Source: Burkholderiales bacterium
Lineage (GTDB): Bacteria > Pseudomonadota > Gammaproteobacteria > Burkholderiales > SG8-41
NCBI GenBank assembly: GCA_030833315.1
Contig: JAURHM010000021.1
Span: forward strand, 1-48,790
DNA length: 48,790 nt
Direction: 5' to 3'
Both the position numbers and the translations under genes were made by a program. Shown piece by piece: positions 24,619-35,651 of the stretch. The notes under the pieces are model-generated. The model saw only the letters and a list, made by a program, of their open reading frames with translations. It ran no database searches and was not told where the DNA came from. Within the stretch, counting starts at the first letter, position 1; the number at the start of each line of letters is the position of its first letter.

Positions 24619-25467
24619 TTATTCCTTTATCCAGGTCTTGAATGCGATCCACAGCTTGCGTGCCGGTGGCAGCGAAGTGCGGTGTGTAAGTACGCGACAG
24701 CCGTCGTCGCGGATTTCTTCGAGCAGAGTGCGATAGATTGCGGCCATGATGATGCCCGGCAGCTGCGGTTTGCGGTCGGCGGCCGGCAGTTTGGTGAAGG
24801 CGGATTCGTAAGCGGTCTGTGCACGTTCGACCTGTCGTATCATCAACTGGCGGAAGGCGTCGCCCGACTGTACGGTTTCACTGGCATGGACGATCTGTGC
24901 TGCTTCGATGCCGGCGGACGCGAGTTCATCCAGCGGCAGGTAGACGCGGTTGCGGCGGGCGTCTTCGCCGACGTCGCGGATGATGTTGGTCAGCTGGAAG
25001 GCGAGGCCCAGCTCGGCGGCGTAGTCCAGGGTGCGCGGGTCACTGTAACCAAAAATGCGCGCCGACATCAGGCCGACGATGCCGGCGACGCGGTGGCAAT
25101 ACAGCTTCAGCGTGTCGTAATCCGGGTAGCGGTTGTAGTCGAGATCCATTGCCATGCCGTCGATGACCGTCAGCAGCTGGTTGTCATTGATGCTGAAGTG
25201 ATGCACGACATCGGTCAGGGCGCGCGCGACCGGGTGTTGGGCTTTGCCGGCGTAGAGCCGGGCGATTTCCTCGCGCCACCAGGCGAGCTTGGTGCGGGCG
25301 ACGCCGGGATCGGTGCATTCGTCGACGACGTCATCGACTTCGCGGCAGAAGGCGTAGAGCGCGGTGATCGCACGGCGGCGTTCCTTCGGCAGGAACAGGA
25401 AGCTGTAATAGAAGCTCGAGCCGCTGCCGGCGGCCTTATCCTGGCAATACTGATGGGGGTCGATCAT
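24619..25467 (-). CDS. hpnD: Presqualene diphosphate synthase HpnD
   Basis: Condenses two farnesyl diphosphates to presqualene diphosphate, the first committed step of the bacterial squalene route. The 282-residue protein has the squalene/phytoene synthase fold with both aspartate-rich motifs: DDVVDE (45-50) and D165-V-G-E-D169 in NIIRDVGEDARRNRVYLP, plus FYYSFLFLPKERR near the N-terminus. It follows hpnC with a seven-base gap. hpnE, which completes squalene synthesis, is 10.5 kb away on the same strand. Hopanoid or other squalene-derived lipids are implied, although the cyclase is outside the window. Confidence 0.95.
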   Translation of the reverse strand: MIDPHQYCQDKAAGSGSSFYYSFLFLPKERRRAITALYAFCREVDDVVDECTDPGVARTKLAWWREEIARLYAGKAQHPVARALTDVVHHFSINDNQLLTVIDGMAMDLDYNRYPDYDTLKLYCHRVAGIVGLMSARIFGYSDPRTLDYAAELGLAFQLTNIIRDVGEDARRNRVYLPLDELASAGIEAAQIVHASETVQSGDAFRQLMIRQVERAQTAYESAFTKLPAADRKPQLPGIIMAAIYRTLLEEIRDDGCRVLTHRTSLPPARKLWIAFKTWIKE

Positions 25468-25474
25468 GACAGGA

Positions 25475-26308
25475 TCAAGACATCATTGAGCGGAACAGCA
25501 TCAGTGCCCAGTCGGGTTTGGTCAGCACGGGGCGGTGGCGAAACACATCGCCGCGCACCGCAGTGATTTTTTCGAGAATGCGGTCGCCGCCGGCGATGAT
25601 CATGCGCATTTCCAGGCCGATACGGCCTTTGAGCGCGCGACCGAGCGGACTGCCGGAATACAGCAGCTCACGCGTGCGCTGCACTTCGAAATTCATCAAG
25701 TCCTGCCAGTTGCCGCCGATATCGCCGGCAGCGATCTGCGCTTCGCTGACGCCGTGGTGCAGCATGTCGTTTTGGGGAAAGTAGACACGGTCTTTTTTCC
25801 AGTCGATGGCTACGTCCTGCAAGAAATTGATCAGTTGCAGGCCGCTGCAAATGGCATCGGAGTATTGCAGATTCTGTTCGCTGGCGGCGTCGTAAAGATA
25901 CAGCAGCAGACGGCCGACCGGATTGGCCGAGCGCCGGCAGTAGTCGAGGACGCCGGCGTAGTCGGTATACCTTTTTGTGGTGACGTCCTGGGCAAAGGCC
26001 GACAAAAGGTCATGGAAGAGCTGGATCGGCAGGCCGTGTTCGTGAATGACCGCGGCGAGGTCGGCGAACCACGGGATTCCCGGCGGCTCCTTGCGCTCGA
26101 TGCGTTCCAGTTCAAGGCTGAAGGTCGACAGCAGGGCCAAGCGCTCGGCGTCCGGCAGGTTGCCCTCGTCGGCAAAATCGTCCGATTCCCGGGCGAAGCG
26201 GTAGATCAGCCCCACCGGGCGCCGCAGGCGGGCCGGCAGCAAGACGGAGGCAACCGGGAAATTTTCGTAATGGTCGACGGCCACGGGGTGCGGAAAAGAG
26301 AGTTCCAT
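25475..26308 (-). CDS. hpnC: Hydroxysqualene synthase HpnC
   Basis: Converts presqualene diphosphate to hydroxysqualene. The 277-residue protein belongs to the same fold as HpnD, with the first motif ESDDFADE (residues 41-48) and the second LINFLQDVAIDWKKDRVYFP, and the HpnC-typical start HYENFPVASVLLPARLR. ATG 26308 is preferred; a TTG three bases upstream is in frame. It is the first gene of the hpnC-hpnD-SDR-ABM operon, which starts in the 141-base gap shared with the divergent tRNA-Leu/tig unit. Both aspartate motifs are complete, so the enzyme should be active. Confidence 0.94.
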   Translation of the reverse strand: MELSFPHPVAVDHYENFPVASVLLPARLRRPVGLIYRFARESDDFADEGNLPDAERLALLSTFSLELERIERKEPPGIPWFADLAAVIHEHGLPIQLFHDLLSAFAQDVTTKRYTDYAGVLDYCRRSANPVGRLLLYLYDAASEQNLQYSDAICSGLQLINFLQDVAIDWKKDRVYFPQNDMLHHGVSEAQIAAGDIGGNWQDLMNFEVQRTRELLYSGSPLGRALKGRIGLEMRMIIAGGDRILEKITAVRGDVFRHRPVLTKPDWALMLFRSMMS

Positions 26309-26449
26309 CAAGGGCTTGGCTTATTTTTGGGGTGCTGCTGCCAGCCTGAGGCCTTGCTTGGCAGCAATTATATTACAATCAAGGGGTTGCAAAAGACGCC
26401 GGCGCCGGCAATTGCAGGCTTAGACGGGCCCGGGCGCCGTTGTTGCAGC

Positions 26450-26534
<85 letters not shown>

Positions 26535-26567
26535 GGGCGCTACGGATTAACTAATAGGGAATTTTCG

Positions 26568-27874
26568 ATGCAAGCGAATTTGGAAACGCTGGGTTCACTC
26601 CAGCGCAAGCTGAACATTACGGTACCGATGGCGGATATCGATGTCGAAGTGCAGAGCCGCCTGAAGCGGCTGACCCGTACTGTCAGGATTGACGGGTTCC
26701 GTCCGGGCAAGGTGCCGCTGACGGTGGTGGTCAAGCAGTTCGGACCGCAGGTGCGCCAGGAAGTGTTGGGCGACACCCTGCAGAAAACCTTTGGCGATGC
26801 CGTTACACAACAGAACCTGCGCGTTGCCGGCCATCCGAAGTTTGATGCTGCGCCGCCAGCTGATGGCGCCAACGAGTTCAGCTATAGCGCGACTTTCGAG
26901 GTTTACCCGGAAGTGGTTGTGGGCGACTTGGCCAAGGCGAGTGTGACCCGGGCGACGCTGGAGGTGACGGAAGCTGAAATCGACAAGACGCTGGAAATCA
27001 TGCGCAAGCAGCGCGTTAGCTACGAGGCGGTGGACCGCGCCGCCGAAAACGGCGACCGCGTGACCATGGATTACGTCGGCACCATCGACGGCGTGGAGTT
27101 TGCCGGCGGCAAGTCGCAGGACCAGAGCGTGGTTCTCGGCGACGGCCGTTTCCTGCCGGAGTTCGAAAAGAGCCTGCCGGGCATGAAGGCCGGAGAGAGC
27201 AAGAAGTTTGATCTGAAGTTCCCGGACGATTACGCCGGCAAGGAAGTGGCGGGCAAGACCGCGGTGTTTGAGGTGACGGTGAAAGCCGTTGCGGCGCCGA
27301 AACTGCCGGCGATCGATGCCGGGTTTGCGAAAAGCCTGGGCGTCGAGGATGGCGACCTGACCAAGATGCGTGCGGAAATCCGCGGCAATCTGGAGCGCGA
27401 GGTCAAGGCACGGCTGAAGGCGAAGACCAAGGAGCGCGTGATGGACGCGCTGGTGGAAGTGACCAAGATCGAGGTACCCAAGGCGCTGGTCTCGATGGAG
27501 ATCGAACGGTTGCAGCAGACGGCGCGCCAGGATCTCGCCGCACGCGGCATTCCGGTGAACGAGAACATCCCGCTGCCGGCGGACATTTTCGAGAAGCAGG
27601 CGCAGCGTCGTGTGACTCTCGGCCTGATCCTGTCGGAAGTGGTGCGCGGGCAGAGCCTGCAGGCCAAGCCGGAACAGGTTCGCGCCCTGGTCGAAGAGCA
27701 GGCCCAGAGTTACGAGCATCCGCAGGAAGTGGTTAAGTGGTTCTACCAGTCGCCGGACCGGCTGCGTGACATCGAGTCGGTGGCGCTGGAAGAGAATGTG
27801 GTGAACTGGGCGCTGGCGACGGCACAGGTCAAGGATGAAGCCGTGACCTTCGACGAACTGATGGGGAATGGCCA

Positions 27875-27878
<4 letters not shown>
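26568..27878 (+). CDS. tig: Trigger factor
   Basis: Ribosome-associated chaperone and prolyl isomerase that meets nascent chains at the exit tunnel. The 436-residue protein has the ribosome-binding signature [10 protein letters not shown] (about residues 37-46), a FKBP-like domain (about 155-245, with [17 protein letters not shown] and [19 protein letters not shown]) and the helical C-terminal chaperone domain. ATG 26568 gives the normal length; further upstream the frame enters the tRNA. Its stop overlaps the clpP start by four bases (ATGA), the conserved tig-clpP-clpX order of proteobacteria. Confidence 0.97.
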
Positions 27879-28519
<641 letters not shown>

Positions 28520-28585
28520 GGCGGATACCGGATTTATTGAAGCGGCGGTTGGTCTGATTTACACAGTGAACAAAGGGTTGCGGGT

Positions 28586-29854
28586 ATGACGGAAAAAGTG
28601 AGCGGTGAAAAGTTGCTGTACTGCTCGTTCTGCGGCAAGAGCCAGCACGAGGTGCGCAAGCTCATCGCAGGACCGTCGGTGTTTATTTGCGACGAATGTA
28701 TTGAGCTGTGCAACGACATCATTCGTGAGGAAACCCAGGGCGGCGACGCTGCCAAGGGCAGCAAGTCCGACCTGCCCGTGCCGCACGAAATCCGCGACAT
28801 CCTCAACCAGTATGTGATCGGCCAGGACACCGCCAAGAAAATCCTGTCGGTGGCCGTGTACAACCACTACAAACGCCTGCGCAACGTCGGCAAGAACGAT
28901 GACGTCGAGCTGGCGAAATCGAACATCCTGCTGGTCGGTCCAACCGGATCGGGCAAGACGCTGCTGGCGCAGACGCTGGCGCGGTTGCTCAACGTGCCTT
29001 TCGTGATGGCTGACGCCACCACGCTGACCGAAGCCGGTTATGTCGGCGAGGACGTCGAGAACATCATCCAGAAGTTGCTGCAGAAATGCGACTACGACGT
29101 CGAGAAGGCGCAGCGCGGCATTGTCTACATCGACGAGATCGACAAGATCTCGCGCAAGTCGGATAACCCGTCGATCACCCGTGACGTGTCCGGCGAGGGT
29201 GTGCAGCAGGCGCTGCTCAAACTGATCGAGGGCACCACGGCTTCTGTGCCCCCGCAGGGTGGCCGCAAGCATCCGAACCAGGAATTCGTGCAGGTCGACA
29301 CCACCAACATCCTGTTCATATGCGGCGGTGCATTCGATGGCCTCGACAAGGTGATCCGCGCGCGCTCGGAGAAAAGCGGCATCGGTTTCGGCGCGGACGT
29401 GCGTAGCAAGGACAACAGCCGCGACACCGCGATGGTGCTGCGCGACTGCCAGCCGGAAGACCTGATCAAGTTCGGTCTGATTCCCGAGTTCGTCGGCCGT
29501 CTGCCGGTTATCGCGACGCTGGCCGAGCTGGACGAGGCGGCGTTGATCGAAATCCTCACGCAGCCGAAAAACGCGCTGCTCAAGCAGTTCCAGAAGATGT
29601 TCAGCATGGAAGGCGTCGAGCTGGAAGTGCGTGACGGCGCCTTGAAGGCCATTTCGCGCAAGGCGATGGAACGCAAGACCGGCGCGCGTGGCCTGCGCTC
29701 GATCCTCGAGCACACCCTGCTGAATACGATGTTCGATCTGCCGTCGATGGAAAACGTCGTCAAGGTTGTTGTCGACGAAGGCACCATCACCAGCGACGCA
29801 GCCCCCTTGCTCATCTATTCGGACCAGCCCAAAGTTGCCGGATCAACCGTCTGA
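28586..29854 (+). CDS. clpX: ATP-dependent Clp protease ATP-binding subunit ClpX
   Basis: AAA+ unfoldase that recognises substrates and feeds them to ClpP. The 422-residue protein begins with the C4 zinc-binding domain (CSFCGKS and CDECIELC, residues 12-40), followed by Walker [13 protein letters not shown], Walker [11 protein letters not shown], and the [11 protein letters not shown] region containing the IGF-type ClpP-docking area. Length matches E. coli ClpX (424 aa). It lies 66 bases after clpP and 159 bases before lon. No degenerate residues are seen. Confidence 0.97.
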   Translation: MTEKVSGEKLLYCSFCGKSQHEVRKLIAGPSVFICDECIELCNDIIREETQGGDAAKGSKSDLPVPHEIRDILNQYVIGQDTAKKILSVAVYNHYKRLRNVGKNDDVELAKSNILLVGPTGSGKTLLAQTLARLLNVPFVMADATTLTEAGYVGEDVENIIQKLLQKCDYDVEKAQRGIVYIDEIDKISRKSDNPSITRDVSGEGVQQALLKLIEGTTASVPPQGGRKHPNQEFVQVDTTNILFICGGAFDGLDKVIRARSEKSGIGFGADVRSKDNSRDTAMVLRDCQPEDLIKFGLIPEFVGRLPVIATLAELDEAALIEILTQPKNALLKQFQKMFSMEGVELEVRDGALKAISRKAMERKTGARGLRSILEHTLLNTMFDLPSMENVVKVVVDEGTITSDAAPLLIYSDQPKVAGSTV

Positions 29855-29954
29855 CCGGAGGCGGGTGCTCCAGGCCCGCAAAGCAGTTCAACGATCCGGC
29901 AAGGACGGCATGGGAGCGGTTTCCCCGCTTTCGTGGGATGATTTGTGCGCGGCG

Positions 29955-29979
29955 CTTGATTTACCGGCGCATGCCCCAA
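29955..29979 (+). promoter_or_regulatory. Candidate heat-shock (sigma-32 type) promoter for lon
   Basis: CTTGAT at 29955-29960 and CCCCAA at 29974-29979, separated by 13 bases, resemble the sigma-32 pattern CTTGAA...CCCAT. It lies 35 bases before the lon start, and lon is a classic heat-shock gene. The -10 match is partial. Confidence 0.4.
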
Positions 29980-30013
29980 GCTGCATTACTGTTGAAACTC
30001 TCAGGTGACCCCG

Positions 30014-32422
<2,409 letters not shown>

Positions 32423-32434
32423 GCACCGCAAAGC

Positions 32435-32463
32435 TGGAAATCGGGGCCGGAGTGGGCTACAAT
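32435..32463 (+). promoter_or_regulatory. Sigma-70-type promoter for the tRNA-Val/tRNA-Asp unit
   Basis: TGGAAA at 32435-32440 and TACAAT at 32458-32463 with a 17-base spacer; four and five of six consensus bases respectively. It lies 43 bases before tRNA-Val and only 13 bases after the lon stop, so the tRNAs are expressed independently of lon. Confidence 0.6.
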
Positions 32464-32505
32464 CCGGCCCTTTGTTTCACACGGTATTTCGCAGATGGTG
32501 ATGCG

Positions 32506-32581
32506 GGGTGCTTAGCTCAGCTGGTAGAGCGTCGCCCTTACAAGGCGAATGTCGGCGGTTCGATCCCGTCAGCACCCACCA
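32506..32581 (+). tRNA. tRNA-Val (UAC)
   Basis: Complete 76-base tRNA with CCA. Acceptor arms GGGTGCT/AGCACCC pair perfectly; anticodon stem TCGCC/GGCGA encloses CTTACAA, anticodon UAC; T-arm GGTTCGATCCC. It is followed 62 bases later by tRNA-Asp, probably in the same primary transcript. Confidence 0.97.
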
Positions 32582-32643
32582 GCAATACGGTAGCACTGGA
32601 TACTTATTAAATGGTAGTAAATAAGCGGAATACAGCAGCAAAT

Positions 32644-32720
32644 GGAGTGGTAGTTCAGTTGGTTAGAATACCGGCCTGTCACGCCGGGGGTCGCGGGTTC
32701 GAGTCCCGTCCACTCCGCCA
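32644..32720 (+). tRNA. tRNA-Asp (GUC)
   Basis: Complete 77-base tRNA with CCA. Acceptor GGAGTGG pairs with CCACTCC; anticodon stem CCGGC/GCCGG encloses CTGTCAC, anticodon GUC; T-arm GGGTTCGAGTCCC. A terminator follows 10 bases downstream. Confidence 0.97.
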
Positions 32721-32729
32721 ACATTAGAA

Positions 32730-32757
32730 AAAAAGGCGAACCTGGTTCGCCTTTTTT
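32730..32757 (+). terminator. Rho-independent terminator after tRNA-Asp
   Basis: A-run, stem GGCGAAC/GTTCGCC around a CTG loop, then six T residues (32752-32757); the A and T runs extend the stem. It ends the tRNA transcript before ppiD, whose start is 40 bases further. Confidence 0.92.
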
Positions 32758-32796
32758 ATTATCCGCAGACCGTTTGCGGACCCTGGAGAGAGAGCC

Positions 32797-34698
32797 ATGT
32801 ACGATTTTGTCCATAAAAACAAACGTCTGATGCAGCTGTTGCTGGCACTGATTACGCTGCCTTTCGCCTTTTTTGGCATTGACTCCTATTTCCGTGCCGG
32901 CGGCAGCGGCGCCAGCGTGGCCTCGGTGGGCGACTACCGCATTACCCAGGAAGAATTCACGCAGTCCCTGCGCGAGCGTCAGGACGCCCTGCAGCGCATG
33001 GCCGGCGGTCGTGTCGATCCGTCGATGCTCGACAGCAACGAGCTGCGCTTTGCCGTGCTCGACAACCTGGTGCAGCAGCGACTGCTGTTCGAACGCGCAG
33101 CCAAGGCCGGGCTGGTCATTACCGACCGTCAGATCCAGGATATCGTCTCCAGCGTCGACGCCTTCAAGGTCGACGGGAAGTTCTCCTATGAGCAGTACGA
33201 GCAACTGCTTAAGGCGCAGTCGATGACGCCACTGATGTTCGAGCAGCGCATCCGCCAGGACATGGTCAGCGAACACGCGGCTCATCCCTTTGTCGCGTCG
33301 ACTTTTGTGTCGCGTTCCGAAGCCGCCAATCTGCTGCGCATTTCCGAGCAGCAGCGCGAAGTCAGCTATTTCACGCTGCCGGTTGACCGTTTCCTGCCTC
33401 AGGTCAAGCTGGAAGCCGACGCGGCGAAAAAATACTTCGACACCCATCAGGACGAATTCCGCGTTCCCGAACAGGTGCGTATTGAATACGTCCTTTTCAG
33501 CGGCGAAGCGCTTCTTGCGCAGATCCAGCCCTCGGCTGCCGACGTGCGCAAGGCCTACGACGAAAACATGAAGCGTTTCGAGGTCAAGGAGGCCCGCCAG
33601 GCCAGCCATATCCTGATCACGGCTGAAGGAAATGCCGACTCCAAGAAAAAAGCCAAGGCCAAGGCTGATGAAATCTACGCGCAGGTGAAAAAGAACCCGA
33701 AAGATTTTGCGGCGCTGGCCAAGCAGTATTCGCAGGATCCGGGGTCGGCGGCCAATGGCGGCGATCTGGGTTTCTTCGAGCGCGGTTCGATGGTCAAGGC
33801 CTTTGATGACGCGGTGTTCACGATGAAGTCGGGCGACATCTCGCAGCCGGTCGAAACCGAGTTCGGTTATCACATCATCCGCCTCTCCAACGTGCGCGGC
33901 GGCAAGGCCAAGTCCTTCGAGGAGGCGCGCCCCGAAATCGAGGCGGACCTGAAAAAACAGCAGGCCGGCCGCAAATTCGCCGAAATGTCGGAGAGCTTCA
34001 GCACCACGCTGTTCGAGCAGTCGGACAGCCTCAAGCCGGCCGCCGACCTGATCAAGGCCGTGCCGCAGAAAAGCGGCTGGATTTCGCGCAACGGCGGCGA
34101 CAGCCCGCTGCTCGCCAATCCGAAACTGCTGAATGCCGTTTTTTCGGAAGACGTGCTGAACAACAAGCGCAACAGCGAAGCCATCGAACTGGCGCCCGGC
34201 GTGTTGATGGCGGCACGGGTGATCGAACACAAACCTTCGGTAATCCAGCCCTTTGACCAGATCAGCGCTGCACTGACCAAGAAGCTGACCCTGCAGCAGG
34301 CGGGGCAGCTGGCGGCGCAGGATGGCCGCGCACGCCTTACGGCCCTGCGGGAAGGCAGGGATCTGGGCAAGGACGCCCAGGTGACCTGGAGCGCACCGTT
34401 GCTGGCCAGCCGCGGTGATCCCAAGGGCGTTCCGGTGGAAGCCCTGCGTCAGGCCTTCAAAACCGACGTCAGCAAGGTTCCGGCCTATGCCGGTGTTGAA
34501 GTTGCCGGCGGTTCTTACATGCTGGTGCGCATCAGCAAGGTCCAGGATGCCGGTGAAGGCGCCAAGGACAAGCAGAACGCCATTGCCCAGACCCTGCGGC
34601 AGGTGGCGGGGCAGGCGGAACTGGCGGCTTACCTCGCCAGCCTGAAGCAGAAATCAGATGTGAAAATCCGCAAGGATCAGGTCGAGAAAAAATCCTGA
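32797..34698 (+). CDS. ppiD: Periplasmic chaperone/prolyl isomerase PpiD
   Basis: Inner-membrane-anchored foldase acting on proteins leaving the Sec translocon. The 633-residue protein has an N-terminal anchor (LMQLLLALITLPFAFFGI, about residues 11-28), a SurA-like N-domain beginning ASVGDYRITQEEF, and a parvulin domain (about 268-360) with ASHILITAEG, YSQDPGSAANGGDLGFFERG and ETEFGYHIIRLSNV. Length fits E. coli PpiD (623 aa). Start ATG 32797 follows GGAGAGAGAG. It stands after the lon-tRNA block, as often in betaproteobacteria, and ends at a bidirectional terminator shared with fabI. Parvulin activity looks plausible here, although some PpiD parvulin domains are inactive. Confidence 0.94.
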   Translation: MYDFVHKNKRLMQLLLALITLPFAFFGIDSYFRAGGSGASVASVGDYRITQEEFTQSLRERQDALQRMAGGRVDPSMLDSNELRFAVLDNLVQQRLLFERAAKAGLVITDRQIQDIVSSVDAFKVDGKFSYEQYEQLLKAQSMTPLMFEQRIRQDMVSEHAAHPFVASTFVSRSEAANLLRISEQQREVSYFTLPVDRFLPQVKLEADAAKKYFDTHQDEFRVPEQVRIEYVLFSGEALLAQIQPSAADVRKAYDENMKRFEVKEARQASHILITAEGNADSKKKAKAKADEIYAQVKKNPKDFAALAKQYSQDPGSAANGGDLGFFERGSMVKAFDDAVFTMKSGDISQPVETEFGYHIIRLSNVRGGKAKSFEEARPEIEADLKKQQAGRKFAEMSESFSTTLFEQSDSLKPAADLIKAVPQKSGWISRNGGDSPLLANPKLLNAVFSEDVLNNKRNSEAIELAPGVLMAARVIEHKPSVIQPFDQISAALTKKLTLQQAGQLAAQDGRARLTALREGRDLGKDAQVTWSAPLLASRGDPKGVPVEALRQAFKTDVSKVPAYAGVEVAGGSYMLVRISKVQDAGEGAKDKQNAIAQTLRQVAGQAELAAYLASLKQKSDVKIRKDQVEKKS

Positions 34699-34715
34699 GC
34701 CGCGTTACAGGCATG

Positions 34716-34744
34716 AAAAAGGGCGGCCTCGGCCGCCCTTTTTT
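34716..34744. terminator. Bidirectional terminator between ppiD and fabI
   Basis: Perfect stem GGGCGGCC/GGCCGCCC (34721-34728 and 34731-34738) with a two-base centre, flanked by an A-run on the left and a T-run on the right, so it can end both the ppiD and the convergent fabI transcripts. Confidence 0.93.
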
Positions 34745-34765
34745 ATTGCGTCATCAGAATGCCGT

Positions 34766-35557
34766 TCAGGCTCCCGCCCCCATGCCGCCGACAGTGGTGT
34801 TGAAACCGTTGTCGACATAGGTGATTTCGCCGGTGACGCCGGTGGCCAGATCGGACAGCAGGAAGGCGGCGACATTGCCGACTTCGTCGATGGTGACATT
34901 GCGCCGCATTGGTGCGTTTTCCTCGACATATTTCAGGATCTTGCCGAAATCACCGATGCCGGCCGCTGCGAGGGTCTTGATCGGGCCGGCGGAGATGCCG
35001 TTGACGCGGATACCCTGCGGTCCGAGGTTGGTCGCCAGATAACGCACGCAGGCTTCGAGGCTGGCCTTGGCCAGGCCCATGACGTTGTAATGCGGCACGG
35101 TGCGGATGGCGCCAAGGTAGCTCAGCGTGATCAGGGCGCCCTGGCGTCCGGCCATCAGCGGCATCGCGCCCTTGGCCAGTGCGGCAAAGCTGTAGCTGCT
35201 GATGTCGTGGGCCATCTTGAAAGCATCGCGGGTCAGGCCGTCGAGGAATTCGCCTTTCAGCGCCTCGCGCGGGGCAAAGGCGATGGAATGAACTACGCCG
35301 TCGAGGTGACCCCATTCCGACTTTAGCGACGTGAACAGCGCATCAATCTGCTCGTCCTGAGTGACGTCGCAGGGCAATACCGGAGCGCTGCCGAAATCGG
35401 CGGCGAGTTTCTGCACCCGTTCGCGGATATCCTCGCCCTGGTAGGTAAATGCCAGCTGCGCGCCTTCGCGGCTGGCCGCCTTGGCTATACCGTAGGCGAT
35501 CGAACGGTTGGACAGCAGGCCGGTAATCAGGATTTTCTTGTCTTGCAGGAAAGCCAT
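34766..35557 (-). CDS. fabI: Enoyl-ACP reductase (NADH) FabI
   Basis: Reduces trans-2-enoyl-ACP in the last step of type II fatty-acid elongation. The 263-residue protein has the atypical SDR cofactor motif [15 protein letters not shown], the [15 protein letters not shown] segment, and the FabI active site Y147, Y157 and K164 (tyrosine-six residues-lysine spacing). The triclosan/NADH-contacting [14 protein letters not shown] loop is present. All residues fit a functional enzyme. It converges with ppiD and is divergent from the ABC transporter operon, from which a 94-base gap separates it. It provides biosynthesis in contrast to the degradation genes at 1-9.4 kb. Confidence 0.96.
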   Translation of the reverse strand: MAFLQDKKILITGLLSNRSIAYGIAKAASREGAQLAFTYQGEDIRERVQKLAADFGSAPVLPCDVTQDEQIDALFTSLKSEWGHLDGVVHSIAFAPREALKGEFLDGLTRDAFKMAHDISSYSFAALAKGAMPLMAGRQGALITLSYLGAIRTVPHYNVMGLAKASLEACVRYLATNLGPQGIRVNGISAGPIKTLAAAGIGDFGKILKYVEENAPMRRNVTIDEVGNVAAFLLSDLATGVTGEITYVDNGFNTTVGGMGAGA

Positions 35558-35651
35558 GGTGTTCCCTTAGCGTAACGGATCAGAATGGATCAGAAGCCGG
35601 CCGATTATAACCAGAAGCCGCACCTGCCAATATCGGCTACACTTTTGTGCG

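Noticed and set aside
29766-30008. 80-codon frame between clpX and lon
   Set aside because: Starts inside clpX in another frame and has no recognisable content.
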